Positions 40,746 through 50,400 of a stretch of DNA of 64,000 nucleotides are shown here, one piece after another. The position numbers and the translations under genes were made by a program. A model generated the notes under the pieces. The model made no database searches, had not been told where the DNA came from, and worked only from the letters and a program-made list of their open reading frames with translations. This DNA is from Umezawaea sp049997955 (GTDB lineage: Bacteria; Actinomycetota; Actinomycetes; Mycobacteriales; Pseudonocardiaceae): contig JAEBDY010000006.1 in assembly GCA_049997955.1 (NCBI GenBank), positions 372,001 to 436,000 of the forward strand, given 5' to 3'. How positions within the stretch are numbered: position 1 is the first letter of the stretch; every line of letters begins with the position of its first letter.

Positions 40746-41312
40746 CTACGGAGCCCCCAGTCTGCCTAGAAGCTCCGTGCGCGTGCGCTCGATGTCGGCG
40801 CCCAGTTCGAGCACCGGCTTGGCCGTGCCCGACGACAGCTCCGACTGGGCGACCGTCAGCGATTCCTGGAAGTGCGCGCGGAAGGCCTCGCTCATCCGGT
40901 CGTCGAAGGCCTTGCCCTGGGCCTTGTCCAGCTCGGCCAGTTCGAGTGCGGTGATCATGCCGGGCATGTCGTGGCCCTCGTGCTGGTCGCTCTTGGTCAG
41001 GCCCGCGGTGGCGAGCACCTCGTTGAGCCGGTTCAGCTCGGCCCGGTAGCCGCTGTCGACGCGCTCGGCGAGCGCGACCAGCTCCGGGTTCGAGCCGGAC
41101 CGCTTCAGGGTCAGCTGAGCCGCGGCCAGCGCGGACTCGTTCTGCGGGATGACCAGCTCCACGAACGCCAGGTCGGTCGGCGTCAGCGCGCCGGACGGCG
41201 GGGCGCTGACGGCGCTCGACACCCCCGCGGGTCCGGCGTCCTCCACCGTGCCGCCGCAGCCCGCGACGAGCACGCAGGCCGCGATCGCGGCCACCGTGTT
41301 CCACTTCCCCAT
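40746..41312 (-). CDS. DUF305 lipoprotein lacking the usual His pairs
   Basis: 188 residues from ATG at 41312. The signal sequence ends in a lipobox (VLVAGC). The fold pattern is DUF305 (DLAFVELVIPQNESALAAAQ, HEGHDMPGMITALELAEL, AFDDRMSEAFRAHFQESL). In typical DUF305 proteins the two IPHH/IAHH motifs carry His pairs thought to bind metal; here they read IPQN and RAHF, so metal binding is doubtful. It starts 5 bp after the stop of the discoidin-DUF1996 gene, suggesting cotranscription. Confidence 0.82.
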   Translation of the reverse strand: MGKWNTVAAIAACVLVAGCGGTVEDAGPAGVSSAVSAPPSGALTPTDLAFVELVIPQNESALAAAQLTLKRSGSNPELVALAERVDSGYRAELNRLNEVLATAGLTKSDQHEGHDMPGMITALELAELDKAQGKAFDDRMSEAFRAHFQESLTVAQSELSSGTAKPVLELGADIERTRTELLGRLGAP

Positions 41313-41317
41313 GGTGA

Positions 41318-42763
41318 TCACGGGTTCCCGTTGTGGCCGCACTTGACGATCTGGTTGATGCAGTCGCGCACCCGGCGCTCCATCTCCGCCGCGGGCCAGC
41401 CGTTCATGAAGTCCATGTGGTACGTGTAGCCGGGACCCGAGGAGAGCTTGATCCGCGAAGCCTCGACACCCGAGATCGGGAAGTTCACGACCTGGCGGAT
41501 CTTGGGCAGCGGCACCGGGTGCGAGGGCGGGCACACGCCGGGGTGCACCGGGTAGGACATGTGCGACTTGTGGTCGGCCGAGTCGAGGTTCTTGCCGTCC
41601 CAGCACTGCGGGAAGTCCAGGTAGGACTGGAGCTTCGAGCCCGCCGGGCAGCTCACGAAGTCGTTGGACGGGGCCACGTTCGCGCCCGCGCAGTCCCAGC
41701 GGGTCTTGGTGCCCTCCGGGCTGGTGGCCTTCGCGTTGCCCGCGATGATCCGCAGTCCGACCGGGATCGGCTGGATCTGCTTGGTCACCTCGTCGTTCAC
41801 GCCCTCACCGAGGTAGTAGAACGTCGACGTGGGCGGGTCGACCGGCTGGCCGTCGACCAGCACGGTCGGCGTCCAGTAGGCGGTCTTGTCCTCGACCGGG
41901 TTGCACTTGGTGTCGGCCGCCATCAGCGAGTCCGTGTCGGAGTGCGCGTCGGTCGACGTGTTGCCGAAGAACGTGTGCAGGTGCGAGGCGCCCGCGAGCT
42001 TCGGGAAGACGATCGGGTCGTCGGGCAGCCGGTGGCTGAACCCGCACTCCGCGACGAACTCCGCGACGCGCACGGCGTTCGGCGGGATCGGCTTCCTGGT
42101 GGGCGTCGCGGTGCCGCCCGTCGTGGTGGTCGTGGCGGCGGACGACGTGGTCGTCGTCGTCGTGACGGGTGCCCCGGTCGTGCCCTCCGGCGCGGACGTG
42201 GACGAACCGGTCTCGCTCGACGGCGTGGTCGGACCGCTCACGGCGCCCGCCTTGCCGAGCACCTGGAACTCCCACAGCGACACGCCGTACTGGCTGGAGC
42301 GCTTGGTGGCGTGCAGCTTCACGTACCGGCCGGAACCGGAGACGTCGAGCGTCTCGACACCGCCCTTGCTGTCCTTGACGTTCGCGATCGTGGCCCACTG
42401 CGAGCCGTCGACGGACGTCTGGATCGTGAAGTCCTTGGCGAAGGCGCGTTCCCAGTTCAGCACGACCTTCGAGATCGCCGAGTCGGAGCCGAGGTCGACC
42501 TGGATCCACTGCGGGTCCTGGAAGGCGCTGGACCAGCGGCTGCCGGTGTCGCCGTCGACGGCGCGGCCCGCCGCGAGGTGGCCGCCCTCGACGGAGGACG
42601 CGGTGGCGGCCTTGCCCTGCGACAGCAGGTCGGGGGGCGGCGGCGCGGGCGCGGCGAAGATCGCGTTCACGGTCACCGCGGAACCCGCGACGACGACGGC
42701 GGAGAGCACGGCGATGCGGCCTCGCCAGCGCTTGAAGTTCGACGGGGGCATGACGTGGGTCAT
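41318..42763 (-). CDS. Secreted discoidin (F5/8C) plus DUF1996 protein
   Basis: 481 residues from ATG at 42763 with AAAGGA upstream. A signal peptide or anchor (IAVLSAVVVAGSAVTVNAIF) is followed by an F5/8 type C sugar-binding domain (KAATASSVEGG, WIQVDLGSDS). A Thr/Ser-rich linker leads to a DUF1996 domain (FVAECGFSHRLPDDPIVFP, HLHTFFGNTSTDAHSD, CWDGKNLDSADHKSHMSYP). DUF1996 is common in fungal and bacterial extracellular proteins near glucan-active enzymes. With the GH128 fusion upstream it suggests an envelope or glucan-related function. Confidence 0.85.
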   Translation of the reverse strand: MTHVMPPSNFKRWRGRIAVLSAVVVAGSAVTVNAIFAAPAPPPPDLLSQGKAATASSVEGGHLAAGRAVDGDTGSRWSSAFQDPQWIQVDLGSDSAISKVVLNWERAFAKDFTIQTSVDGSQWATIANVKDSKGGVETLDVSGSGRYVKLHATKRSSQYGVSLWEFQVLGKAGAVSGPTTPSSETGSSTSAPEGTTGAPVTTTTTTSSAATTTTTGGTATPTRKPIPPNAVRVAEFVAECGFSHRLPDDPIVFPKLAGASHLHTFFGNTSTDAHSDTDSLMAADTKCNPVEDKTAYWTPTVLVDGQPVDPPTSTFYYLGEGVNDEVTKQIQPIPVGLRIIAGNAKATSPEGTKTRWDCAGANVAPSNDFVSCPAGSKLQSYLDFPQCWDGKNLDSADHKSHMSYPVHPGVCPPSHPVPLPKIRQVVNFPISGVEASRIKLSSGPGYTYHMDFMNGWPAAEMERRVRDCINQIVKCGHNGNP

Positions 42764-42838
42764 GGCTGTCCTTTCGACAGGCACGGGGGAATGCCTGAGC
42801 AATGACGTTTCGGGTGGGGAAGGGGAGATCGGCAGGGC

Positions 42839-44674
42839 TCAGCCCGCGTCGCGGTACGCCTCGCCCGCCTGGTTGGGGGTGCCGCCCGGCGTGTAGAGAC
42901 CGGTGCCGGGCTTGTCCGCGGGGAGCGCGAACCAGGCGTACCGCTCCACGTACGGGAGGCTTTCCAGCATCGCGCTGGAACCACGTGCGAAGGCCGCGAG
43001 TTCCTGCTGGCTCGGGTAGCGCGGCGAGCCGCCCGAGAAGTCGATGAGCGCGTATTCGGTCAGCCACACCGGTTTGCCGTACCGGGCGTGGACGGCCTCG
43101 ACGTAGTTCTTGAGGTGGCCGACGGCCGCGGCGCTGAAGTCCTGGCCGTACCAGTGGATCGGGATGAAGTCGACGCGCAGTCCGCGCTGGGCCGCGCCGG
43201 TCATGAACCGGTCGAGCCAGGCGCCTTCCTTGTCACCGCTGTGCCCGACGCTGGGCGCGCCGAGGCGCAGCCCGGTGGCCTGGAGCCTGGGCCACAGGTC
43301 GAGCGCCCGCTCCGGCGACATGTTCGCCTGCTCCGGGAAGTCGGGCTCGTTGAACCCGAGCAGCACCTTCCCGTTCGCCTTGGCCTTGTCCAGGTTGGCC
43401 TGGTCCATGGACTTCTCGCCCCAGACCATCGGGACGAACTCCACGTTCTGCGGCGCCGCGATCCCCTCGGGGGTCGAGGCCCAGTTGTAGTACCAGCCCG
43501 CGCGCACGTCGCCGAGCGCCTTGGTCACGCCGTCGAAGTTCCACGTGCTGACGCCCTTCTTCACCGACGCCGCCACGGGTTCGGCCGGTGGCGGCGGCGC
43601 GGGAACGGTGGTCGTGGTCGTGCTCGGCGGCGCGGACGAGCTGGACACCGGCGAGGGCGCGACCTCCGCGGGCAGGATGCTGGTGGGCGTGGCGCTGGTG
43701 GAGATCGACACCGCCTGCGCCACGGGCTCCTCGCCCGACGGCAGCACCACGGTCACGGCGACGCCCGCGGCCAGCACGGCGGCCGCCGCGGCGGCGATCG
43801 GCTTGGCCAGCGCGCCCTGAAGGAACAGCGCGGCCTTGCCCGTGACGACGGGCGCGGTGCCCACCTGCGTGAGGACGGCCGACGTGCCGAGCAGCGGCTG
43901 GGAGAGCGCGAGCGCGGCGGGCAGCGGCACGAGCGGCAGTCGGGCGATCAGGCCCTCCACGGCGGCGAGGTCGGTCATCACGCGCTCGCAGCGGCGGCAG
44001 CCGCGGGTGTGGCGGGCGATCCGCTTGCGCCAGAGTGCGCTCGGGTCGCCGTCCCAGTCGGTCACGACCTCCGCCAGCTCGGGGCAGCGGGGCTGCTTCT
44101 CCAGCGCGCGCACCACGATCCGGGCCGCGTCGAGCTGGCCCTTCACCCGCTGCACCCGCACGGCGGTGTGCTGCGGGGTGAGGTCGAGCGCGTCGGCCAC
44201 CTCGGTGCGGGTCAGCCGCCCGGCCGCCTCCAGCCACCACAGCGACAGCAGTTCGCGCTCGTCCTCGCTGAGCCACCGGGTCGCGGCGACGACCTCGCGC
44301 CGCTGGCCGGACAGCTGGAGCCGCATGATCGTCAGGTCGACGAAGTCGGCGCCGGGGTCGGCCAGGTCCTCCGGCACCTCGCCGGTGACCGGGACGCGCT
44401 GGTGGGCGCGGTGGCGCTCGCGGATCTGGTTCATCGCGATCACCACGAGCCACGAGCGGAACCCGGCGGGGTCGCGCAGCGACGACAGGCCGTTCACCGC
44501 GCGGAGCATCGTCTCCTGGACGACGTCGTCGGTGTCGGCGTGGCCGCCCAGCGCGTGCCCCACGATGTTGTAGACCAGGGGCAGGTACCCGGCGACCAAC
44601 TCGTCCAGGGCGCGCTGGTCACCGTCGCGTGCGGCCATCACCGTCACGACGCCGGGTTCCACGGGTACCGCCAT
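42839..44674 (-). CDS. ECF sigma factor fused through a membrane helix to a GH128 glycosidase domain
   Basis: 611 residues from ATG at 44674 (GAGG 5 bp upstream); GTG at 44680 is possible. Residues about 10-185 are sigma-70 regions 2 and 4 (DVVQETMLRAVNGLSSL; LTRTEVADALDLTPQHTAVR). A Cys-containing helix resembling an anti-sigma zinc finger (IARHTRGCRRCERVM) follows, then a hydrophobic helix at about 295-315 and a Ser/Thr/Pro linker. From about 372 there is a GH128 (Asl1-like) glycosidase with candidate catalytic Glu443 (GFNEPDF) and Glu540 (WLTEYAL). Sensor, anti-sigma and sigma functions may thus be combined in one chain, with the glycosidase outside the cell. Confidence 0.88.
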   Translation of the reverse strand: MAVPVEPGVVTVMAARDGDQRALDELVAGYLPLVYNIVGHALGGHADTDDVVQETMLRAVNGLSSLRDPAGFRSWLVVIAMNQIRERHRAHQRVPVTGEVPEDLADPGADFVDLTIMRLQLSGQRREVVAATRWLSEDERELLSLWWLEAAGRLTRTEVADALDLTPQHTAVRVQRVKGQLDAARIVVRALEKQPRCPELAEVVTDWDGDPSALWRKRIARHTRGCRRCERVMTDLAAVEGLIARLPLVPLPAALALSQPLLGTSAVLTQVGTAPVVTGKAALFLQGALAKPIAAAAAAVLAAGVAVTVVLPSGEEPVAQAVSISTSATPTSILPAEVAPSPVSSSSAPPSTTTTTVPAPPPPAEPVAASVKKGVSTWNFDGVTKALGDVRAGWYYNWASTPEGIAAPQNVEFVPMVWGEKSMDQANLDKAKANGKVLLGFNEPDFPEQANMSPERALDLWPRLQATGLRLGAPSVGHSGDKEGAWLDRFMTGAAQRGLRVDFIPIHWYGQDFSAAAVGHLKNYVEAVHARYGKPVWLTEYALIDFSGGSPRYPSQQELAAFARGSSAMLESLPYVERYAWFALPADKPGTGLYTPGGTPNQAGEAYRDAG

Positions 44675-44788
44675 GCCCACCTCACTCGCCGGGTTTCCAG
44701 GTCCTCTGACCAGGAGATGTCCCCGGCGACCGGAGATAACGAGAAAACTTCGGAGATTTTTTCCCGAGTGCCCCGCGGCCCGGTGCGG

Positions 44789-45274
44789 TCAGGAGAGCGC
44801 CGGACCGCCGACCCCGCGTTCGAACGCCAGCAGGTGCCGCTTGCGCTCGATGCCGCCACCGTAACCCGTCAGGCTGCCCGTCGACCCGACCACCCGGTGG
44901 CACGGCACGACGATGCCGACCGGGTTCTTGCCGTTGGCCAGGCCTACGGCCCGTGACGCGGCGGGGTTGCCCAGGCGTGCGGCGAGCTCGCCGTAGGAGA
45001 TCGTCTCGCCGTAGGGGATCTTGGTCAGTTCGTCCCAGACGGACCGCTGGAAAGGCGTGCCGCGCAGGGAGAGCGGCAGGTCGAAGTCGGTGCGGTCGCC
45101 GTCGAAGTACTCCTCCAGCTGGGCGATCGCGGCGGCGAACGGCGTGGCGTCCGGCTCGCCGAACACCTCGGCGGGCGGGCGGTGGCGCTGCTCGTGCATG
45201 TAGAGGCCGCTGAGGTGCCCGTCGGTGGAGACGAGGGTGAGCGGACCGACCGGGCTGTCGATGGTGGTGTGCAC
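44789..45274 (-). CDS. ogt: Methylated-DNA-protein cysteine methyltransferase (Ogt)
   Basis: 161 residues from GTG at 45274. The active-site IVVPCHRV has the acceptor Cys125, preceded by the helix-turn-helix GETISYGELAARLGNPAASR. It removes methyl groups from O6-methylguanine by suicide transfer. It lies 13 bp after the ada-alkA gene and belongs to the same alkylation-repair operon. Confidence 0.95.
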   Translation of the reverse strand: MHTTIDSPVGPLTLVSTDGHLSGLYMHEQRHRPPAEVFGEPDATPFAAAIAQLEEYFDGDRTDFDLPLSLRGTPFQRSVWDELTKIPYGETISYGELAARLGNPAASRAVGLANGKNPVGIVVPCHRVVGSTGSLTGYGGGIERKRHLLAFERGVGGPALS

Positions 45275-45287
45275 GGATTTCTCCAGG

Positions 45288-46748
45288 TCAGGCGGGCATC
45301 CGGTTGACCGCGTGGTCACCGGTGGCCCACAGGTGTTGGACGGCGTAGGCCCGCCACGGCGACCACTGGGCCGAACGGCGGACCAGCTCGGCGGGCTTGG
45401 TGGGCAGACCGAGCGATTCGGCCGCGGCCTTGACGCCGAGGTCGGTGGCGATGAAGGCGTCCGGGTCGCCGAGGGCGCGCATGGCGATCGTCTCGACGGT
45501 CCACGGGCCGATGCCGGGCAGAGCGCCGAGTTCGGCCCTGGCTCGGTCCCAGTCGCCGCCGATGCTCAGGTCGAGGTCCGGCAGCGCGGCGACCAGGCCG
45601 ATCAGCGTGGCCCGGCGGCTGCGGGGCATGGCGAGCGACTCCGGGTCCAGTTCGGCCAGCGCCTCCGTGGTCGGGAACAGGTGGGTGAGGCCGCCGTCGC
45701 GATCGGTGATCGGCTCGCCGTGCGCCCGGACGAGCCGCGCGGCGTGCGTGCGGGCGGCGGCCGTCGACACCTGCTGGCCGAGCACCGCGCGGATCGCCAG
45801 CTCCTCCGGGTCGGTGGTGCGCGGCACCCGCCTGCCGGGCTCCTTGAGCACCAGCGGCGCGAGCAGCGGATCGGTGGCCAGCTGGTCGTCGACGGCCACC
45901 GGGTCGGCGTCCAGGTCGAGCAGCCAGCGGCACCGGTTGATCGCCGTCGTCAGGTCGCGCAGGTCGGTCAGCGCGAGCCGGCAGTCGACGTACTCCGGCT
46001 CCGGCCGCAGCGACGCGATCCCGTGCCCGTGCGGCAGCCGCAGCGTCCGGCGGTACGCGCCGTCGCGCCACTCCTCCACGCCCGGCACACCGGTGGCGAC
46101 GAGGTGGCCGAACAGGTTGTCCGGGCACAGCGGACGGCGGAACGGCAGCCGCAGCGAGATCACGCCGGGTGTCTGGACCCCCGGATCGCGGGCCTTGGTC
46201 CGGAGTTCGCTCGGCGTCAGCGCGTACACCTCGCGGACGGTGTCGTTGAACGTCCGCACGCTGGCGAACCCCGAGGCGTGCGCCAGGTCGCCCATCGGCA
46301 GGGTGGTGGTCTCGATCAGCAGCCGCGCGGTCTGCGCCCGCTGCGCCCTGGCCAGCGCCAACGGGCCCGCGCCGAGTTCGGCGAGCAGCTGGCGTTCGAT
46401 CTGCCGGACGCTGTAGCCGAGGTGCGACGCGAGCCCCGGCACGCCTTCGCGGTCGACCATGCCGTCGGCGATCAGCCGCATCGCCCGCGCCACGAGGTCG
46501 GCCCGCTCGTTCCACCGCGGCGACCCCGGCGACGTGTCCGGCCTGCACCGCTTGCAGGCGCGGAACCCGGCCTGCTGCGCGGACGCCGCGCTCGGGTGGA
46601 ACACCATGTTCTCCACCTTGGGCGGCACCACCGGGCAGCTCGGGCGGCAGTAGATCCCGGTGGTCAGCACGGCCGTGAAGAACCAGCCGTCGAAGCGCTC
46701 GTCCTTGGACCGGACGGCACGGACGCAACGCTCGCGGTCGGTGTGCAT
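45288..46748 (-). CDS. alkA: Ada-AlkA fusion: alkylation-response regulator and DNA-3-methyladenine glycosylase
   Basis: 486 residues from ATG at 46748. N-terminal Ada zinc domain with Cys34 and Cys38 (YCRPSCP) and Cys65 and Cys68 (ACKRC); Cys34 or Cys38 accepts methyl groups from phosphotriesters. An AraC-type HTH follows (MGDLAHASGFASVRTFNDTV). The C-terminal half is AlkA, with a helix-hairpin-helix LPGIGPWTVETIAMRALGD and catalytic Asp in IATDLGVK. It senses methylation, activates repair genes and excises alkylated bases. First gene of the operon with ogt. Confidence 0.95.
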   Translation of the reverse strand: MHTDRERCVRAVRSKDERFDGWFFTAVLTTGIYCRPSCPVVPPKVENMVFHPSAASAQQAGFRACKRCRPDTSPGSPRWNERADLVARAMRLIADGMVDREGVPGLASHLGYSVRQIERQLLAELGAGPLALARAQRAQTARLLIETTTLPMGDLAHASGFASVRTFNDTVREVYALTPSELRTKARDPGVQTPGVISLRLPFRRPLCPDNLFGHLVATGVPGVEEWRDGAYRRTLRLPHGHGIASLRPEPEYVDCRLALTDLRDLTTAINRCRWLLDLDADPVAVDDQLATDPLLAPLVLKEPGRRVPRTTDPEELAIRAVLGQQVSTAAARTHAARLVRAHGEPITDRDGGLTHLFPTTEALAELDPESLAMPRSRRATLIGLVAALPDLDLSIGGDWDRARAELGALPGIGPWTVETIAMRALGDPDAFIATDLGVKAAAESLGLPTKPAELVRRSAQWSPWRAYAVQHLWATGDHAVNRMPA

Positions 46749-47467
46749 GGGACCAGTCTGCGCCGGATCCGGAGCGTTCACTGGCGGGAAAACGACATCG
46801 CCCTCCGGGGCCGGGGAAGCACGCACCTGCCGGGCCGGCCACCACGCGAGGCCGCGCCGGTGGGCAGGTCACTATTTCTTCGTGTCCCGGGATTGGCGAA
46901 GTCCCGCAGGAGTGGCCGTGCGACAGAGTTCATAAACGCTGTTACCGAACTCGTCGGTGCGATTGGCCGCCAATGCCGAACGGCAGACAGGACGCGGGAG
47001 CCGCTGCGGGAACCCGAGGGTTCCCGCAGCGGCCGCTCCGGCGTTCACGGCGCGGCGGCCAAACGGGCCAACCGCGCCAACGGGATGTCGGCCCGTCCAC
47101 GTGTCCGCGAATCGAGGACGAGCCGGAGCACCGGGCACACCCGAGCTCCACCGGCGGTGGGTAGGACCGCCGTGGGGCCGAGCGGCCTCCGGTCAGGTGG
47201 CCGCACCGTGCCAGCGACCGGGTCGCTCGACACGCGGCCGCTGAGAAGACCCCCAGGACCCCTCAGCGGAGAACGATCCGCAGCATTCGCCAGTCGCCTT
47301 CGAAACCACTGGTATCAGGTCTCCCTCGCACTGCCGACGGGTGAGCGGAACGTCGTGGAGCAGCTTGACAGGGGAAGTCGTTAGGCTGGACCGCCCAGAG
47401 TTTCCACGACCGGCAAAAGACCTGATCACATGTACTCATCGGGTTTTCCGGTCCGGATCAACAACGG
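46749..47467. other. Intergenic region with a 32-bp near-perfect palindrome
   Basis: No convincing gene is seen in these 719 bp. At 47001-47015 and 47018-47032 there are perfect 15-bp arms (CCGCTGCGGGAACCC) with only 2 bp between. This may be a cruciform-forming site, a terminator for a leftward or rightward message, or a protein-binding site. The rest must hold the divergent promoters of the repair operon and the WD40 gene. Confidence 0.4.
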
Positions 47468-50400
47468 ATGGCAGGCCAGCGGATGAGCAGTTCCGGTCCG
47501 GGGATGGGACCGCGCGGGGTGTTCGCCGAGAGGTTCGCCCTGCTCTACGCCGAGGCGGGCGACCCGCCCCTGAAGAAGGTCACCGAATCGGTGGCGCGGG
47601 CCCGCCGAACCGACGAGAAGGACCGGCCCGTGCGCGCGACCGCACAGCGGGTCAGCGACTGGCGCCGTGGTCGCAACGTGCCGGCCCGCTTCGCGGCGCT
47701 GTCCGTGGTCCTGGAGATCTTGATCGGTGAAGCCCGCAAACTGCGGTCGACGCCCGCCGTGCCGGACCTCTACGACCTGGTCGCGTGGCGGGCGCTGTGG
47801 GAGGAGGCCCTGGCGAGTCCGGCAGGCACCGCCGATTCCTCGGACGAGGATTCCCCCACCGAGGAATCGGGACTCTGCCCCTATCGCGGATTGGCCGCTT
47901 TCCGCCCTGAGGATTCCGGGTGGTTCTTCGGTCGGGATCGCAGCACGGCCGCATTGGTGAGCCGTTTGGGAAACGCGGCGGACACCAGTGGAATCGTAAT
48001 GCTGGTCGGCGCTTCGGGCGCCGGTAAATCATCACTGGTGCGCGCCGGAATGATTCCGTCGATCGCGCGCGGCGACATCGGCGTGGACGGATCCGCCCAG
48101 TGGCCCGTGGTGCTGATGACGCCGGGCGTCGACCCGCTCAAGGAATTGGCGCACCAGGTGCCGGAACTCGCGGACGCGCTCGACCTCGCGCTCGACCACG
48201 ACGGGATGAACCACGACGCGGCCGGGCTGGAGGAGTTCGTCACCCGGACCCTGATGGGGGTCGTGCGGTTCGCCACCCAGATCCGGGCGGCGTTCGCGGC
48301 GTACGCCCAGCGGCACGGCGCCGAACGGCTCGTGCTGGTCGTCGACCAGTTCGAGGAGGCGTTCACGCTCGGCGGCGACGAGGCCAGGCTCCAGGTGTTC
48401 GTGCAGGCGCTGCACGCCGCGTGCACCCCGTCGATCCCCGGCGGCACCGCCCCGGTGCTGGTCGTGCTCGGCGTCCGGGCCGACTTCTACGGGCGCTGCC
48501 TGGCGTACCCGGAGCTGGCCGACGCGTTGCAGGACCGGCAGATGGTGCTCGGCCCGATGACGTCGGCGGAGCTGCGCGAAGCGGTGTCGCGGCCCGCCAA
48601 GGCCGCGGGCCTGCAACTGGAGCCGGGCCTGATCGAACTGATGCTGCGCGACCTCGGCGTGCGCGGTGGACGACCGCAGGGCAGGCAGGGCGCGTACGAC
48701 GCGGGCGCGCTGCCGCTGCTGTCGCACGCGCTGCTCGCGACGTGGCAGCGCAGGCAGGGCGGGAAGCTCACCATCAGCGGCTACCGGGCCGCGGGCGGCA
48801 TCCAGGGCGCGGTCGCGGCCACCGCGGAACGCGCGTGGGCCGACCTCGACCCCGCCGCGCAGCGGGCCGCGCGGCCGTTGCTGCTGCGGCTGGTCCGGGT
48901 CGGCGACGACACGCAGGACACCCGCAGGCGCTCGACCCGGCACGAGCTGGTGGAGCAGGCGGCCAACCGGCCCGCCGCCGAGGAAGCCCTGGAGGTGCTG
49001 GCCAGGGCCCGGCTCGTGACGCTGGACGCCGGATCGGTGGAGATCACCCACGAGGCGCTGCTCCAGGCGTGGCCGCGGCTGCGGACGTGGGTCGACCAGG
49101 ACCGCGAGGGCACGCTGCTGCGCCAGCGCCTGGAGGAGGACGCGGGCACGTGGGCCGCGCAGGACCGGGACTCCTCGCTGCTCTACCGCGGCGCCCGGCT
49201 GGAGACCGCGCGGCAGTGGGCGGACGGCGCCGGGCCGGGATCGCTGACCGCGACGGCCCGCGACTTCCTCGCCGTGTCCGGCCAGCAGCGCAAGCGGTCG
49301 ACGTGGGTCCGCCGGGCGGCCGTCTCCGTGGTGGTGGTGCTCGCCCTGATCGCGGGCACGGCCGCCGTGCTCGCCGTGCGGGAACGCGACGAGGCCCTGT
49401 TCCGCGGCGTCGTGGCGGAGGCGAACCGGTTGCAGGACAGCGATCCGTCGCTGTCCGCGCAGCTCGACCTGGTGTCGCTCCGGATGCGGCCCGACGACCA
49501 GGACGTGTACACGCGGCTCGTGTCGACCGGGACGTCACCGCTGGCCATGCCGCTGACGGGGCACACGGGCGCGGTCTACCTGACGACGTTCAGCCCGGAC
49601 GGGCGGACGCTCGCCACCGCGAGCTACGACAACACCGTGCGGCTGTGGGACGTGAGCGACCGCCACAACCCCAGACCGCTGGGCGACCCGCTGCTCGGGC
49701 ACAAGAGCTGGGTCAGCTCCGCCGTGTTCTCCCCCGACGGCAGGACCCTCGCCACCGCGGGCGACGACCAGACCGTGCGGCTGTGGGACGTCACGGACAT
49801 CGCCCACCCGACACCGCTCGGCGCCCCGCTCGAAGGCCGCGACGGCACCGTCTACCTGCTCGCGTTCTCCCCCGACGGCAGGACCCTCGCCACCGCGAAC
49901 GAGGAGAAGACCTCCCGGCTGTGGGACGTGACGGACCGGGAGCGGCCGACCCCGATCGGGCAGCCGCTCGGGCAGCACGACGCCGCCGTCCGCTCGATCT
50001 CGTGGGACCCGACGGGCCGGGTGCTCGCGGTCGGCGGCGACGACAGCACGATCGTCCTGTGGAACCTCGCCGACCTGACCGCGCCGGTGGTGCTCGGCGT
50101 CCTCACCGGCTACGACTCCACCATCCACTCGGTCGCGTTCTCCCCGGACGGCAAGACCCTCGCCACCGGCAGCGACGACCGGACCGTGCGGCTGTGGGAC
50201 GTCACCGACCCGGCGAACGCCCGGCCGCTCGGCCGTCCGCTCACCGACCACAAGGGCAGCGTGTGGTCCGTGGCGTTCAGCCCGGACGGCAGGCTGCTCG
50301 CCACCGGCAGCGCGGACAGCACCGCCCGGCTGTGGAACGTGACCGACCCGTCGCAGCCGCAGGTCCTCGGCGAACCGCTGTCCGGCCGCAACAGCACGGT

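Noticed and set aside
46872..47429. Small leftward proteins in the spacer before the STAND gene
   Set aside because: The short open frames overlap each other and a long palindrome, lack good ribosome sites and show no recognisable fold.
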